Origin: Dehalococcoidia bacterium
GTDB taxonomy: Bacteria > Chloroflexota > Dehalococcoidia > DSTF01 > JALHUB01
Length of the DNA: 64,000 nt
Assembly: GCA_030018455.1 (NCBI GenBank)
Contig: JASEFU010000001.1
Coordinates: 311,545-375,544 of the forward strand
Reading direction: 5' to 3'
Shown here: positions 8,168 to 16,131 of the stretch, in pieces
Numbering within the stretch: position 1 is the first letter of the stretch
Layout: the number at the start of each line of letters is the position of its first letter
Notes under the pieces: generated by a model
What the model was told of the DNA's origin: nothing
The model's input: the letters and a program-made list of their open reading frames with translations, nothing else
The model's database searches: none
Program-made: the position numbers and the translations under genes

Positions 8168-10543
8168 ATGACTACACAGGTCCCCCGGCGGACAGGCATC
8201 GACGTCATCGGCGACGTCCCATGGGGCACGCACTTCTGCCAGTTCTACGAGACGACGCAGGACCTGATCGATACACTTGTCCCCTACTTCAAGGCGGGAC
8301 TGGAAGACAACGAGTTCTGCATGTGGGTCACCTCGCCACCGCTTGCCGCTAAGGAGGCAGAGGCGGCGCTGCGGCAGGCCGTTCCCGATCTCGACCGCTA
8401 TCTCGAGCGCGGGCAGATCGAAATCATCCCTTATACCGACTGGTACGTCGTGAACGGCGGCTTCGATTCGCAGCGCGTGCTCGATGGCTGGGTGGCGAAG
8501 GTGGAGGACGCGCAGGCGAGGGGCTTCGCCGGACTGCGCCTGAGCGGAAACACCTTCTGGCTGGAGAAACAGGACTGGAAGGACTTCGCTGCCTACGAGG
8601 AAGAGGTGAACAACGTCATCGGCAACTACAACTTGATGGCGATCTGCACCTATTCCCTCGAGAAGTGCGGCGCTACGGAGATCGTCGACGTCATCAGCAC
8701 GCACCAGTTCGCCCTCATCAAGCGCGAGGGCCGCTGGGAGACGATCGAGAGCGCGGAGCGGCGAAAGCTCGCGGAGGAGCGCAACCACGTCCGCGCCGCG
8801 CTCAAGGAGACGGAGGAGCGATACTCGCTGCTCTTCGAGCACCTCAACGAGGGCTTCGCGCTGCACGAGATGCTCTACGACGCGGAAGGAAGACCGGTCG
8901 ACTACCGGTTTCTCGCCGTTAACCCCGCCTTCGAGCAATTGACCGGTCTCAAGCGCGACGACGTCGTGGGTCGGACGGTGCGAGAGGTCATTCCCGGCGT
9001 CGAGCAGTCCTGGATCGACGCCTACGGGGAGGTTGCGCGAACGGGGGAGCCCAGGCGCCTGGAAGGGTTCGCGGCGCCGCTCGGCCGCTACTACGACGCG
9101 CTCGCCTTCAGCCCGGCAAAGGACCAGTTCGCCGTCCTGTTTCTCGACGTCACCGAGCGCAAGCGGTGGGAAGAGGAGATCAAGAGTGTTGCCCGCTTCC
9201 CGGCCGAGAACCCGAGCCCGGTCTTGCGCGTTGACAAGGAGGGGATCCTCCTTTACGCCAACCCGGCCAGCGAGGCCCTGTCCCCTGTCCTGAGGCTGGT
9301 TGTCGGAGAGCCGGCCCCGGCAATCCTGCGCAGCATCGCCGAAAAGGCGCTCTCGCAGGGGCTGGACATCACCATCAATATCGAGGCCGGAGATAAAGTG
9401 TGGTCGTTCTCCGTGGCGCCTATCGTCGAAGCCGGCTACGCCAACTTGTACGGACGGGACATCACCGAACGCAGACGAGTGGCGGAGGAGCTGCGCCAGC
9501 GCGAAGCGGACCTGAAGCGCGCGCAGGCCGTAGGACACGTCGGGAGCTGGCGCCTGGACGTGCGGCGCAACGTGCTTGAATGGTCCGACGAGGCCTACCG
9601 GATGTTCGGAGTGCCGCCCGGGACGCCGCTGACGTACGAGACCTTCCTGGGCCTTGTTCATCCCGAGGACAGGGAAGCGGTAGACCAAGCGTGGCAGGCG
9701 GCGCTAAAGGGCGAGCCGTACGATATCGACCACCGCATCGTCACAGAGAGCGGCATCAAGTGGGTGCGAGAGGTAGCGGAGCTGGAGTTCGATTCCGAAG
9801 GTATGCTGCGCGGCGGCTTCGGGACGTGCCAGGACATCACGGAGCGCAAGCGCACGGAGGAGGAACTGAGGCGGGCGAACGCCGTCAAGGACGACTTCGT
9901 CGGCATGGTATCGCATGAGATGCGGACGCCGCTTACGGCGATCCTTGGCGTGGCTTCGCTGCTGCTGGGCCCGACGCCGCTGCCGGAGGAAGACCGCCGC
10001 GAGCTCATGGAGGAGGTGCGCGCAGGCGCCGAGCGGCTGAGCAAGATCATCGATAACCTGCTGTCGCTGGCGCGCGCCGATACCCGCAGGCCCGATTTCT
10101 CGCCCGTCGAGGTGAGCGCCATCGTCGAGGAGCTGGTGGACCAGCACTGCGCGCGGCACGCGCACCGGCAGGTCCGCAAGCGCGTCGACGGCGGCGCCGT
10201 GGTGGTGGGAACGAGGGAGTACGTCCTCCACATTCTATCGAACCTTCTGGAGAACGCTGAAAAGTACACGCCTCGCGATCAGCCGATCGATATCGATGTG
10301 CGACGCGACGGGGGCGAGGTGGTCGTGCGTGTGCTCGACCGCGGGATCGGGCTGGAGCCGCAAGAGATGCAGGAGGTATTCGCCCCGTTCTACCGGTCGT
10401 CTCGGGGGCGCGCCATGTCGTCGGGCATCGGCATCGGCCTGACCGTTTGCAAGCGGCTGGTCGAGGGCATGGGCGGGCGCATATGGGCGGCGCCGCGGGA
10501 CGGCGGCGGAAGCGAGTTCGGCTTTACGCTCCCCTCCGCCTGA
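8168..10543 (+). CDS. Soluble hybrid-sensor histidine kinase (MEDS-PAS-PAS-PAS-HisKA-HATPase)
   Basis: This 791-residue sensor kinase has no membrane segments and should be cytosolic. Residues 1-195 match the MEDS domain (DVPWGTHFCQFYETTQDL near the start, SGNTFWLEKQDW and CTYSLEKCGATEIVDVI later), a sensory domain named from methanogen and methylotroph regulators such as DcmR. PAS-like domains follow at about 218-332, 343-431 (degenerate) and 455-556, each ending in a DxTERKR linker. The HisKA H-box is FVGMVSHEMRTPL with His583 as phospho-acceptor. The HATPase domain (NLLENAEKYTP, then DRGIGL and SGIGIGLTVCKRLVEGMGG) fills the C-terminus. No response regulator is adjacent, so it is an orphan kinase. 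Its ligand is unknown. Confidence 0.9.
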   Translation: MTTQVPRRTGIDVIGDVPWGTHFCQFYETTQDLIDTLVPYFKAGLEDNEFCMWVTSPPLAAKEAEAALRQAVPDLDRYLERGQIEIIPYTDWYVVNGGFDSQRVLDGWVAKVEDAQARGFAGLRLSGNTFWLEKQDWKDFAAYEEEVNNVIGNYNLMAICTYSLEKCGATEIVDVISTHQFALIKREGRWETIESAERRKLAEERNHVRAALKETEERYSLLFEHLNEGFALHEMLYDAEGRPVDYRFLAVNPAFEQLTGLKRDDVVGRTVREVIPGVEQSWIDAYGEVARTGEPRRLEGFAAPLGRYYDALAFSPAKDQFAVLFLDVTERKRWEEEIKSVARFPAENPSPVLRVDKEGILLYANPASEALSPVLRLVVGEPAPAILRSIAEKALSQGLDITINIEAGDKVWSFSVAPIVEAGYANLYGRDITERRRVAEELRQREADLKRAQAVGHVGSWRLDVRRNVLEWSDEAYRMFGVPPGTPLTYETFLGLVHPEDREAVDQAWQAALKGEPYDIDHRIVTESGIKWVREVAELEFDSEGMLRGGFGTCQDITERKRTEEELRRANAVKDDFVGMVSHEMRTPLTAILGVASLLLGPTPLPEEDRRELMEEVRAGAERLSKIIDNLLSLARADTRRPDFSPVEVSAIVEELVDQHCARHAHRQVRKRVDGGAVVVGTREYVLHILSNLLENAEKYTPRDQPIDIDVRRDGGEVVVRVLDRGIGLEPQEMQEVFAPFYRSSRGRAMSSGIGIGLTVCKRLVEGMGGRIWAAPRDGGGSEFGFTLPSA

Positions 10544-10623
10544 ACATCTCGGCTCCCTCTTTTTTCTTCGCTTTCCTTTCTCTTGCCGGTCAATTGGCTG
10601 CCGCTCGCGCCCACGGTCGAACA

Positions 10624-10638
10624 TAGGGATTATCCCTA
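10624..10638. promoter_or_regulatory. 15-base palindrome upstream of the universal stress gene
   Basis: TAGGGAT-T-ATCCCTA is a perfect palindrome centred on a single base. It ends 27 bases before the stress-protein ATG, within the likely promoter zone. A related half-site (GGGATAGGGG) follows at about 10648-10657. This is the size and placement of a dimeric repressor or activator site, but no cognate regulator is nearby. Confidence 0.4.
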
Positions 10639-10665
10639 ATAACGACGGGATAGGGGTCGCCGATT

Positions 10666-11184
10666 ATGCCGGTGGAAGAGCACATTCTTAAGCCGAGGTT
10701 CCCGCGCGGAATGAAGATACTGGTGCCACTCGACAAGTCGCCGCTGGACGCCGCCGTCCTGCCTTACGTGAGCAACCTGGGGAGACGTTTGAGGGCGTCG
10801 CTGGCGCTCCTGCATGTCGTCACCCCAATTCGCTCGCTACTGCCGGGCGCTATCAGGGAGGCGCAGTCCTATGTGCAGATCGTGGCCGACGAGCTGCGCG
10901 AGAAGGGGGTCAACGCCGACCCATATTACGCGCACGGCGAGTCGGCAGACATGATCCTCGAAGTGGCCGCTGAGATGGAAGCGGACATGATAGTGATGGC
11001 GACACACGGCCGGCGCGGGATGGGAAAGCTGGTGCTCGGCAGTGTCGCCGAGGTGGTCGTGAGCGCTGCCACCGTGCCCGTGCTGCTGCTACGCGTGCCT
11101 GAAGATAACCACAACCAGCATAATCACAACCACAACCACAACCACGCCCGCAACGGGCGCTCGATCTGGTCAAGGAGCGCGTAA
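10666..11184 (+). CDS. Universal stress protein (UspA family) with His/Asn-rich tail
   Basis: This 172-residue protein has a single Usp domain beginning at MKILVPLDKSPLD (about residue 16). It carries the ATP-binding pattern ATHG-x9-GS near residue 110 and ends the fold with VPVLLLRVPED. Usp proteins are cytosolic nucleotide-binding proteins induced by stress. An unusual tail of about 25 residues follows, in which His alternates with Asn (HNQHNHNHNHNHARNG), suggesting metal binding or a low-complexity tract grown by slippage at CACAAC units. The annotated ATG has only a weak ribosome site; an in-frame ATG at the start of the Usp fold is an alternative. The palindrome at 10624 sits just upstream. 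Confidence 0.85.
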   Translation: MPVEEHILKPRFPRGMKILVPLDKSPLDAAVLPYVSNLGRRLRASLALLHVVTPIRSLLPGAIREAQSYVQIVADELREKGVNADPYYAHGESADMILEVAAEMEADMIVMATHGRRGMGKLVLGSVAEVVVSAATVPVLLLRVPEDNHNQHNHNHNHNHARNGRSIWSRSA

Positions 11185-11235
11185 GCCGGCCAGGCCCGCG
11201 TCTCACCTTCTCAGGACCCTGCCGCAAGCAGCGAC

Positions 11236-11253
11236 GAGGCGACACGTCGCCTC
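11236..11253. repeat. 8-bp inverted repeat between convergent genes
   Basis: GAGGCGAC and GTCGCCTC surround two central bases at the junction of the converging stress-protein and lipoprotein genes, touching the lipoprotein stop codon. It could act as a weak bidirectional terminator, but there is no T-tract and the loop is very short. Confidence 0.35.
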
Positions 11254-11932
11254 AAGGCAGGTCACCCACTTTGCGCATAGACTCGCCGATGTCCCGCATC
11301 TCGTCCTCACTCACACCGTACCCTTCGATGTAGTGCAGCGGGACTGCGCCGGCGTTGAGCGGAGGAGGCTGGGCGACCAGGGCCGTGAACGGCCCGTGCG
11401 GCGCCCCAGACCGCGAGCGGAAGAGCCTGGCGTCGAAATCACCGTAGCCGGCCTCGCCCACCAGTTCGCCTTCGCTGCGCGTCAGCGCCGTTGCGGCGGC
11501 GAGCCCCAGAGTCAGGCTCTGCACGAAGTAGATGCGCGAGCCGGTAGCAGGATTGACGATACGAATCTCCAGCGGGTCCGGGCCGCCCACCAGCTCGCGC
11601 TCGTAGCCGGGAGGAAGATAGGTGGGGCAATAGACGTCCCAAGCGACCGCACCGTCGATATCGCGAAGCTCGGCGGTGAGACCGGCGGCGCAGCCAACTG
11701 CTCCGGCGGCGGGCGAATCCGCGTCGCCGTTCTCCGGGAGGGCGTCGGGAAGCGTGGGGGTACCGGCAACTGGCGACATCGTGCCGAGCGCGGCGGGCGT
11801 CGTTGCCGCCGGTCGGGGGCTCGACGTCGCGGAAGCGGGAACAGCCGGCGTCCCGTCCTCCTCGCCGCAGGAAAGGAAGGTAACACCAAGCAGAAGCACT
11901 GCAAGACCCAAACCGAGATTCTGCAGGCGCAT
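11252..11932 (-). CDS. Secreted lipoprotein of unknown function
   Basis: This 226-residue protein starts with a lipoprotein signal peptide (LGLAVLLLGVTFLSC, lipobox Cys22), so it should be exported and lipid-anchored. A Thr/Pro/Ala-rich linker of about 60 residues follows. The C-terminal 140 residues look globular, with GYERELVGGPDPLEIRI and GSRIYFVQSL strands and paired Cys (GCAAG and DVYC) that could form a disulfide. The ATG is well supported by GGGGAGGTG eight bases upstream. I recognise no family. The pattern of a Pro/Thr linker after the lipid anchor recurs in other exported proteins of this window. Confidence 0.75.
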   Translation of the reverse strand: MRLQNLGLGLAVLLLGVTFLSCGEEDGTPAVPASATSSPRPAATTPAALGTMSPVAGTPTLPDALPENGDADSPAAGAVGCAAGLTAELRDIDGAVAWDVYCPTYLPPGYERELVGGPDPLEIRIVNPATGSRIYFVQSLTLGLAAATALTRSEGELVGEAGYGDFDARLFRSRSGAPHGPFTALVAQPPPLNAGAVPLHYIEGYGVSEDEMRDIGESMRKVGDLP

Positions 11933-12245
11933 ATCACACCTCCCCTGGTATGCCTCGAGCGAAAAACGGTTCGGTGTCGGGATTCTACGCTATGCAGAGG
12001 GATTCAGGCAAACGGTGTAGGGTTCCGGAGATGTGAGACAGAAGGGATGTGAATTACGTCAGGCCTGGGTCGCGGCGGCTGCATCACCGGCGGGCCAGGG
12101 GCGGCCCCCGAGCGCCGGCGGAGGAAAGCGAACATGGAGGGAGACGCAACTCGTTCCAGCGCTGCGTCTCCCCCCGTCGGACGTGTCGATGCTTTTCACG
12201 TCATTGACTGGTCAGTGCGCACAGACCTCCTTGCCCCGGCCGACG
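11933..12245. other. Intergenic stretch without a credible gene
   Basis: Apart from the ribosome-binding site and possible promoter of the lipoprotein gene near its left end, I see no coding frame, RNA fold or repeat here. A long plus-strand open frame crossing it is the antisense shadow of the gene at 12246-12599. Confidence 0.5.
11982..12011 (-). promoter_or_regulatory. Possible promoter of the 11252-11932 lipoprotein gene
   Basis: On the minus strand, TTGCCT (12006-12011) and TAGAAT (11982-11987) are 18 bases apart. The -10 is good and the -35 keeps only the TTG core. The leader to the ATG at 11932 would be about 40 bases. Confidence 0.35.
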
Positions 12246-12599
12246 CTAGGACGGCCGCCGGCGCATCCACATGGCGACGGCGCCCAGACCGACGCCGGCC
12301 GCGGCGAGAGCAGCGGCAGCGTACAAGGTGGCGCCGCCGTCGCTACCGGAGCCGGTTCCGGTGGTAGGCGCTCCCGGGCTAGGCGTGGGCGCGACGAGAG
12401 TCGGGACCGCGGTGGCTGTCGCCTGCGGCGACGGGGTCACCTGCGGCGTGCCGGTCACTCCAGGCGTCACCGTTTCGCCCTCAGGCGTAACCGTCTGGTC
12501 TTGAGGCGTGGGCGATTGAGCGCCGACCCCTGACTGGAGGGCGAGGCCGACCAGCAGGGCCAGCGCTACACTTGCGACGAACAGTGATATCGCTCTCAT
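12246..12599 (-). CDS. Small exported C-terminally anchored surface protein
   Basis: The ATG at 12599 is chosen because ACGGAGGTGAGC lies just upstream, although the frame stays open for 27 codons before it. The 117-residue product has a signal peptide (AISLFVASVALALLVGLALQSGVGA), a Pro/Thr/Val-rich linker of about 55 residues built of PTP, VTP and ATAT units, and a C-terminal membrane helix (LYAAAALAAAGVGLGAVAMW) ending in MRRRPS. This is the layout of a wall- or membrane-anchored stalk protein. No LPXTG-type sorting motif is visible, so it probably stays in the membrane. A possible minus-strand -10 (TATAGT) lies at 12679-12684. Function unknown. Confidence 0.7.
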   Translation of the reverse strand: MRAISLFVASVALALLVGLALQSGVGAQSPTPQDQTVTPEGETVTPGVTGTPQVTPSPQATATAVPTLVAPTPSPGAPTTGTGSGSDGGATLYAAAALAAAGVGLGAVAMWMRRRPS

Positions 12600-12817
12600 G
12601 TTGGTGCTCACCTCCGTTGAGGGATTAGGAGAAGGTGTCTCTCGTGGAAGGCAGCCTCCTCTTCTGCCTCCAACGCCCACTATATTTGCCCTTTCCTAAA
12701 CCGTGGGTAACGCTCCCAAATGAGGCGCTAACAAAATGATGTACAGGGTAAGGATCGCAGACTTCGCAGCCCGAGGCGCTGAACCGACCGCTGTGCCAGC
12801 GCCCAGCGGTCAATCGA

Positions 12818-13216
12818 TTACGCGGCCCGTTTCTCCTCCATGCGGCGGATGTGCTCGACGATGCGGTCTATCTCCGACTTGAACTCGTCGAAGTCCTGCT
12901 GCAGCCCCTCGAGATAAGTGATCCACCCGGTGGTGTGCTTCGCGTAGTGGAGGGCCTCCTCTATCTCCTCGTCGCTTGCCCCCGCCAGTCTGGCGAAGAC
13001 CGTGTTGGCGTAGACGCAATACCGGCAGCCCTGCGCCGCGGCGATCCCGAGGCCGATAAGGGAGCGGTACTTGAGAGGAATGCGGCCCTTTTCCATCTCC
13101 ATGCGCTTGAACAACTGCCACTCGGACGCAAGCGTGTCGTCGGGCAGCATCTTCATGAAGCCCGGCACCAGGCCGCACACCTCTTCAACCTCTCTGTATA
13201 CTTCATCGCGTGTCAT
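12818..13216 (-). CDS. AhpD-like / carboxymuconolactone decarboxylase family protein
   Basis: This 132-residue all-helical protein matches the AhpD/CMD-like family: PLKYRSLIGLGIAAAQGCRYCVYANTV with a CRYC redox pair, then ARLAGASDEEIEEAL and HTTGW. The C-x2-C pair and downstream His are the features of AhpD-type peroxidase partners, while true carboxymuconolactone decarboxylases lack the pair. It is therefore more likely a thiol redox or peroxide-defence protein than a protocatechuate-pathway enzyme. GGGAGGCAG precedes the ATG. It is divergent from the CoA-binding gene at 13449, sharing a 232-base upstream region that contains a possible plus-strand -10 (TATACT, 13406-13411). Confidence 0.85.
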   Translation of the reverse strand: MTRDEVYREVEEVCGLVPGFMKMLPDDTLASEWQLFKRMEMEKGRIPLKYRSLIGLGIAAAQGCRYCVYANTVFARLAGASDEEIEEALHYAKHTTGWITYLEGLQQDFDEFKSEIDRIVEHIRRMEEKRAA

Positions 13217-13448
13217 CCGCTGCCTCCCACAGAATTACATGCCATCTAGGAATTGTCGCATGATGGGGCGCGACGCTATGTGAATGGAATTACGTTTGGC
13301 CCGAAAACCCGGCGCAGTCGGCTCCCGACAGGGATAGCATCTCATCAATCATGCGCCGCTTGCGTGCAGCAACGCCCTCCGTTTCCCCTCAAACCCGCCT
13401 TTTCTTATACTGACGGCGATATCCCATCGCACTTTCGACACCTGACGG

Positions 13449-14936
13449 ATGCGACCCATGCGGGCCCTCACCAGCGACGTGAACGAACACCGACTCAGAC
13501 AACTCGATGTCCTTTTTCATCCCCGCAGCATCGCCGTCCTGGGGGCTTCCGCCAGCCTGCAGAAGTTCGGCAGCCGCTTCCTGCAGGCCCTTATCGACTT
13601 CGGTTTCAAGGGCAAGATCTACCCCGTCAACTCTTCGGGCGAAGACGTCGGCGGGCTGAAGGCCTACCGGAGCGTGCTGGAGATACCGGGCGAGGTCGAT
13701 TGCGCCGACATCATGGTGCCCGCGCGCTACGTTCCGCAGGCGCTTGAGGAATGTCTGGCGAAGGGGGTGAAAGGAGCGCAGATCTTCAGTTCCGGCTTCG
13801 CGGAGACGGGCGAGGAGCCGGGGCGTGAACTGGAGCGCAGCTTGAAGGCGCTGAGCGCGAAGGGCATCCGTATCATCGGCCCCAACTGCTTCGGCGTGTA
13901 CTGTCCCGCCAGCGGCCAGACACTCCTCCCCGGCGGGCAGTTCCCGAAAGAAAGCGGCCCGGTTGCGTTCCTCACGCAGAGCGGGGGCCATGCCGTCGAG
14001 TTCGCGCGCCAGGCCGACGGCCGCGGCATCCGCTTCAGCAAGATCGTTTCCTACGGGAACGCCTGCGACGTGAACGAGGCCGATTTGCTGGAATACATGC
14101 TGCACGATCCGGAGACGAAGATAATCACGATGTACCTCGAAGGGCCGCGCGACGGCGCCCGCTTCTTCCGTTTGCTGCGCGAAATGTCGACGAGCAAGCC
14201 GGTGCTGATCTGGAAGGCGGGGCTGACGCCCGCGGGCAGCCGGGCCGTGCATTCGCACACGGGATCACTGGGCGGCGAGGCGGCAGTGTGGGACGCGGTG
14301 TTCAAGCAGACGGCGGCGGTAAGCGTCTCAAACCTTGAGGAGATGGGAGACACGGTCGAAGCGTTCCTCAGCCTGCCGCCGAACACGGGGCGGCGCATCG
14401 GCATGGTGAGCGGCGGCGGAGCGATAGGCGTGGCTGCCGCCGACGCGTGCTCTAAGGTGGGCCTGGAGATGGAGCCTCTGCCGCCGGACGTCCAGGAGGA
14501 GCTGCGGCGCGTGCTCCCGCCCGCTGGCACGGCGACGCGCAACCCGGTCGACATCGGGGCGCCGCTGGTCCACCCGCCCCTCTTTCACCGGGTGCTCGAG
14601 ATTGTCGCCGGCGTCGATTCCGTGGACACGGTCATCGCTACCCAGGCGTTGTTCTACGTGTTCCGGGCGAACGGGCCGTTGCTGGCGGGCCGGGACGCGG
14701 TCGACGCGCTGATGCGGTCACCGGTGGACGTGCGCGACCGCTTCGGGAAGCCTGTAATCGTCATCCTTCCCATCGGCGGCGAAGAGGTGGAAGCGATAGA
14801 TGCCGAGAGGCAGCGACGGGAAGCGCGCGACGCCTACCGGCGAAACGGCATCTTCTCGATGACCACGCTGGAGCGGGCGACGCGCGCTATCGCGAACGTT
14901 GTGAAATACTACGAGCGGGGCGGCGCGCCGCTTTGA
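13449..14936 (+). CDS. CoA-binding acyl-CoA synthetase (NDP-forming) alpha part
   Basis: This 495-residue protein has the order of the alpha half of NDP-forming acyl-CoA synthetases. An N-terminal CoA-binding Rossmann domain (FHPRSIAVLGASASLQKFG, later IIGPNCFGVYCP) is followed by two succinyl-CoA-ligase-like flavodoxin folds (FLTQSGGHAVEFARQ; GMVSGGGAIGVAAADACSKVGL). The SHTGSLGG motif holds the His that is phosphorylated in this family. Fused relatives continue into an ATP-grasp domain of about 220 residues, which is absent here, and no separate beta subunit is adjacent. It may pair with a subunit encoded elsewhere or act as a CoA-binding scaffold. An SDR gene follows 67 bases downstream on the same strand. 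Confidence 0.85.
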   Translation: MRPMRALTSDVNEHRLRQLDVLFHPRSIAVLGASASLQKFGSRFLQALIDFGFKGKIYPVNSSGEDVGGLKAYRSVLEIPGEVDCADIMVPARYVPQALEECLAKGVKGAQIFSSGFAETGEEPGRELERSLKALSAKGIRIIGPNCFGVYCPASGQTLLPGGQFPKESGPVAFLTQSGGHAVEFARQADGRGIRFSKIVSYGNACDVNEADLLEYMLHDPETKIITMYLEGPRDGARFFRLLREMSTSKPVLIWKAGLTPAGSRAVHSHTGSLGGEAAVWDAVFKQTAAVSVSNLEEMGDTVEAFLSLPPNTGRRIGMVSGGGAIGVAAADACSKVGLEMEPLPPDVQEELRRVLPPAGTATRNPVDIGAPLVHPPLFHRVLEIVAGVDSVDTVIATQALFYVFRANGPLLAGRDAVDALMRSPVDVRDRFGKPVIVILPIGGEEVEAIDAERQRREARDAYRRNGIFSMTTLERATRAIANVVKYYERGGAPL

Positions 14937-15003
14937 GCCGTCCCGCCATCTCGTACGGGCCAGGCGCGCGAAGGCGCCAACGGCAGGGAAAGGAACAGGA
15001 GCA

Positions 15004-15774
15004 ATGACAGAAGTAAACGTATCGTTCGATCTGAGCGGGAGGGTCGCCGTGGTGACGGGCGGCTCCCGCGGCATCGGGCGGGCGATAGCCCTGGGGCTGG
15101 CGCAGTACGGGGCCGACGTCGTGGTGGCGAGCCGGAAGCAGGAAGACCTCGACGTCGTCGCCGGCGAGATACGGCAGCTCGGCCGGAAGGCGTCCGCCAT
15201 CGCGACGCACATGCGGAACACGGAAGATATCGACCGTCTTGTGGAGAAGACGCTGGAGGAGTACGGGAAGATCGATATCCTGGTCAACAACGCCGGGACC
15301 AACCCCTACTTCGGGCCGATCATGGATCTCGAGGAGCGCACGTGGGACCAGATAATGACGGTGAACCTGAAAGGGTACTTCTTGCTGGCGCGCGCCGTTG
15401 CGCGGGGGATGATAGAGCGCGGGTCGGGCAACATCATCAACGTCTCGTCAACGGGCGGCAGGCGGGCGTCGCCGGGCCTCGGCTGCTACTCGATAAGCAA
15501 GGCGGGCGTGATCATGCTGACGCAGGTCCTGGCGCAGGAGCTGGGTCCGCACGGCATCCGTGTGAACGCCATCGCGCCCGGCATCGTGCAGACGCGTTTC
15601 GCGGAGGCGCTCTGGGGCAACGAGGAGATACTGGCGCGCACCGTGCAGACAACCCCGCTGCGGCGGATCGCGCAGGCGGAAGAGATGGCCGGCGTCTGTG
15701 TCTGGCTGGCCTCCGACGCGTCGAGCTACGTCACCGGCCAGACGATAGTGCTTGACGGCGGGTCGTCGGCGTAA
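15004..15774 (+). CDS. Short-chain dehydrogenase/reductase
   Basis: This 256-residue classical SDR has the cofactor motif TGGSRGIG (residues 20-27), the NNAG motif at about 97, a catalytic Ser on the strand INVSSTGG and the YSISK catalytic Tyr-Lys pair. It ends in the usual SSYVTGQTIVLDGG. Such enzymes oxidise or reduce hydroxyacyl, sugar or steroid substrates with NAD(P). ASRKQ after the second strand, with Arg at that position, would suit NADP(H). A good AGGAACAGGAGC ribosome site precedes the ATG. The context of CoA-handling genes suggests a hydroxyacyl-CoA or related substrate, which is inference only. Confidence 0.9.
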   Translation: MTEVNVSFDLSGRVAVVTGGSRGIGRAIALGLAQYGADVVVASRKQEDLDVVAGEIRQLGRKASAIATHMRNTEDIDRLVEKTLEEYGKIDILVNNAGTNPYFGPIMDLEERTWDQIMTVNLKGYFLLARAVARGMIERGSGNIINVSSTGGRRASPGLGCYSISKAGVIMLTQVLAQELGPHGIRVNAIAPGIVQTRFAEALWGNEEILARTVQTTPLRRIAQAEEMAGVCVWLASDASSYVTGQTIVLDGGSSA

Positions 15775-15792
15775 GGGAGAAGACCGCGCTCA

Positions 15793-15821
15793 TTGACAAG
15801 GGAAGCGCGGACGCCTACAAT
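15793..15821 (+). promoter_or_regulatory. Consensus promoter of tRNA-Asp
   Basis: TTGACA (15793-15798) and TACAAT (15816-15821) are 17 bases apart, the best sigma70-like match in this part of the window. Transcription would start around 15828, about 13 bases before the tRNA. Confidence 0.8.
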
Positions 15822-15840
15822 TTGATTGGTCTGCAAGAGC

Positions 15841-15917
15841 GGCCCCGTGGTGTAGCGGACTAACATGCCACCCTGTCACGGTGGAGATCGGGGGTTCGAA
15901 TCCCCTCGGGGTCGCCA
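15841..15917 (+). tRNA. tRNA-Asp (anticodon GUC)
   Basis: The acceptor is GGCCCCG with CGGGGTC (one G-T pair). The anticodon stem CCACC/GGTGG holds loop CTGTCAC with anticodon GTC at 15875-15877. The T-loop is TTCGAAT, the discriminator G is the one expected for tRNA-Asp, and CCA is encoded at 15915-15917. Confidence 0.95.
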
Positions 15918-16029
15918 ACCGCATCAGTCGCCTTTCGCGTTCCGCCGAAAACCGTTCGCTCGCGGGTTGCCCTTCCATCGCGTCGCCGCGTCGCCCCAAC
16001 AGACCCCGCCGTCCCTTCTCCCTGCGCCG

Positions 16030-16059
16030 TTGACAAGCAGCGCCGCGCTGACCTATCTT
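16030..16059 (+). promoter_or_regulatory. Promoter of the exported carboxylesterase
   Basis: TTGACA (16030-16035) and TATCTT (16054-16059) are separated by 18 bases. The leader to the GTG start at 16132 would be about 65 bases and contains the AAAGGAG ribosome site. This indicates that the esterase pair has its own promoter, separate from tRNA-Asp. Confidence 0.6.
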
Positions 16060-16131
16060 CTGGCCGGAGCCGGACACCCCGAAGAGGCGGCCCGCACCAC
16101 GGGCTCGCCTTGAACCGAAAGGAGCTTCGAC

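Noticed and set aside
12033-12533. Long plus-strand open frame opposite the 12246-12599 gene
   Set aside because: It is Arg/Gly/Pro-rich with no ribosome site or recognisable domain, and it is antisense to a gene with a strong ribosome site, signal peptide and membrane anchor.
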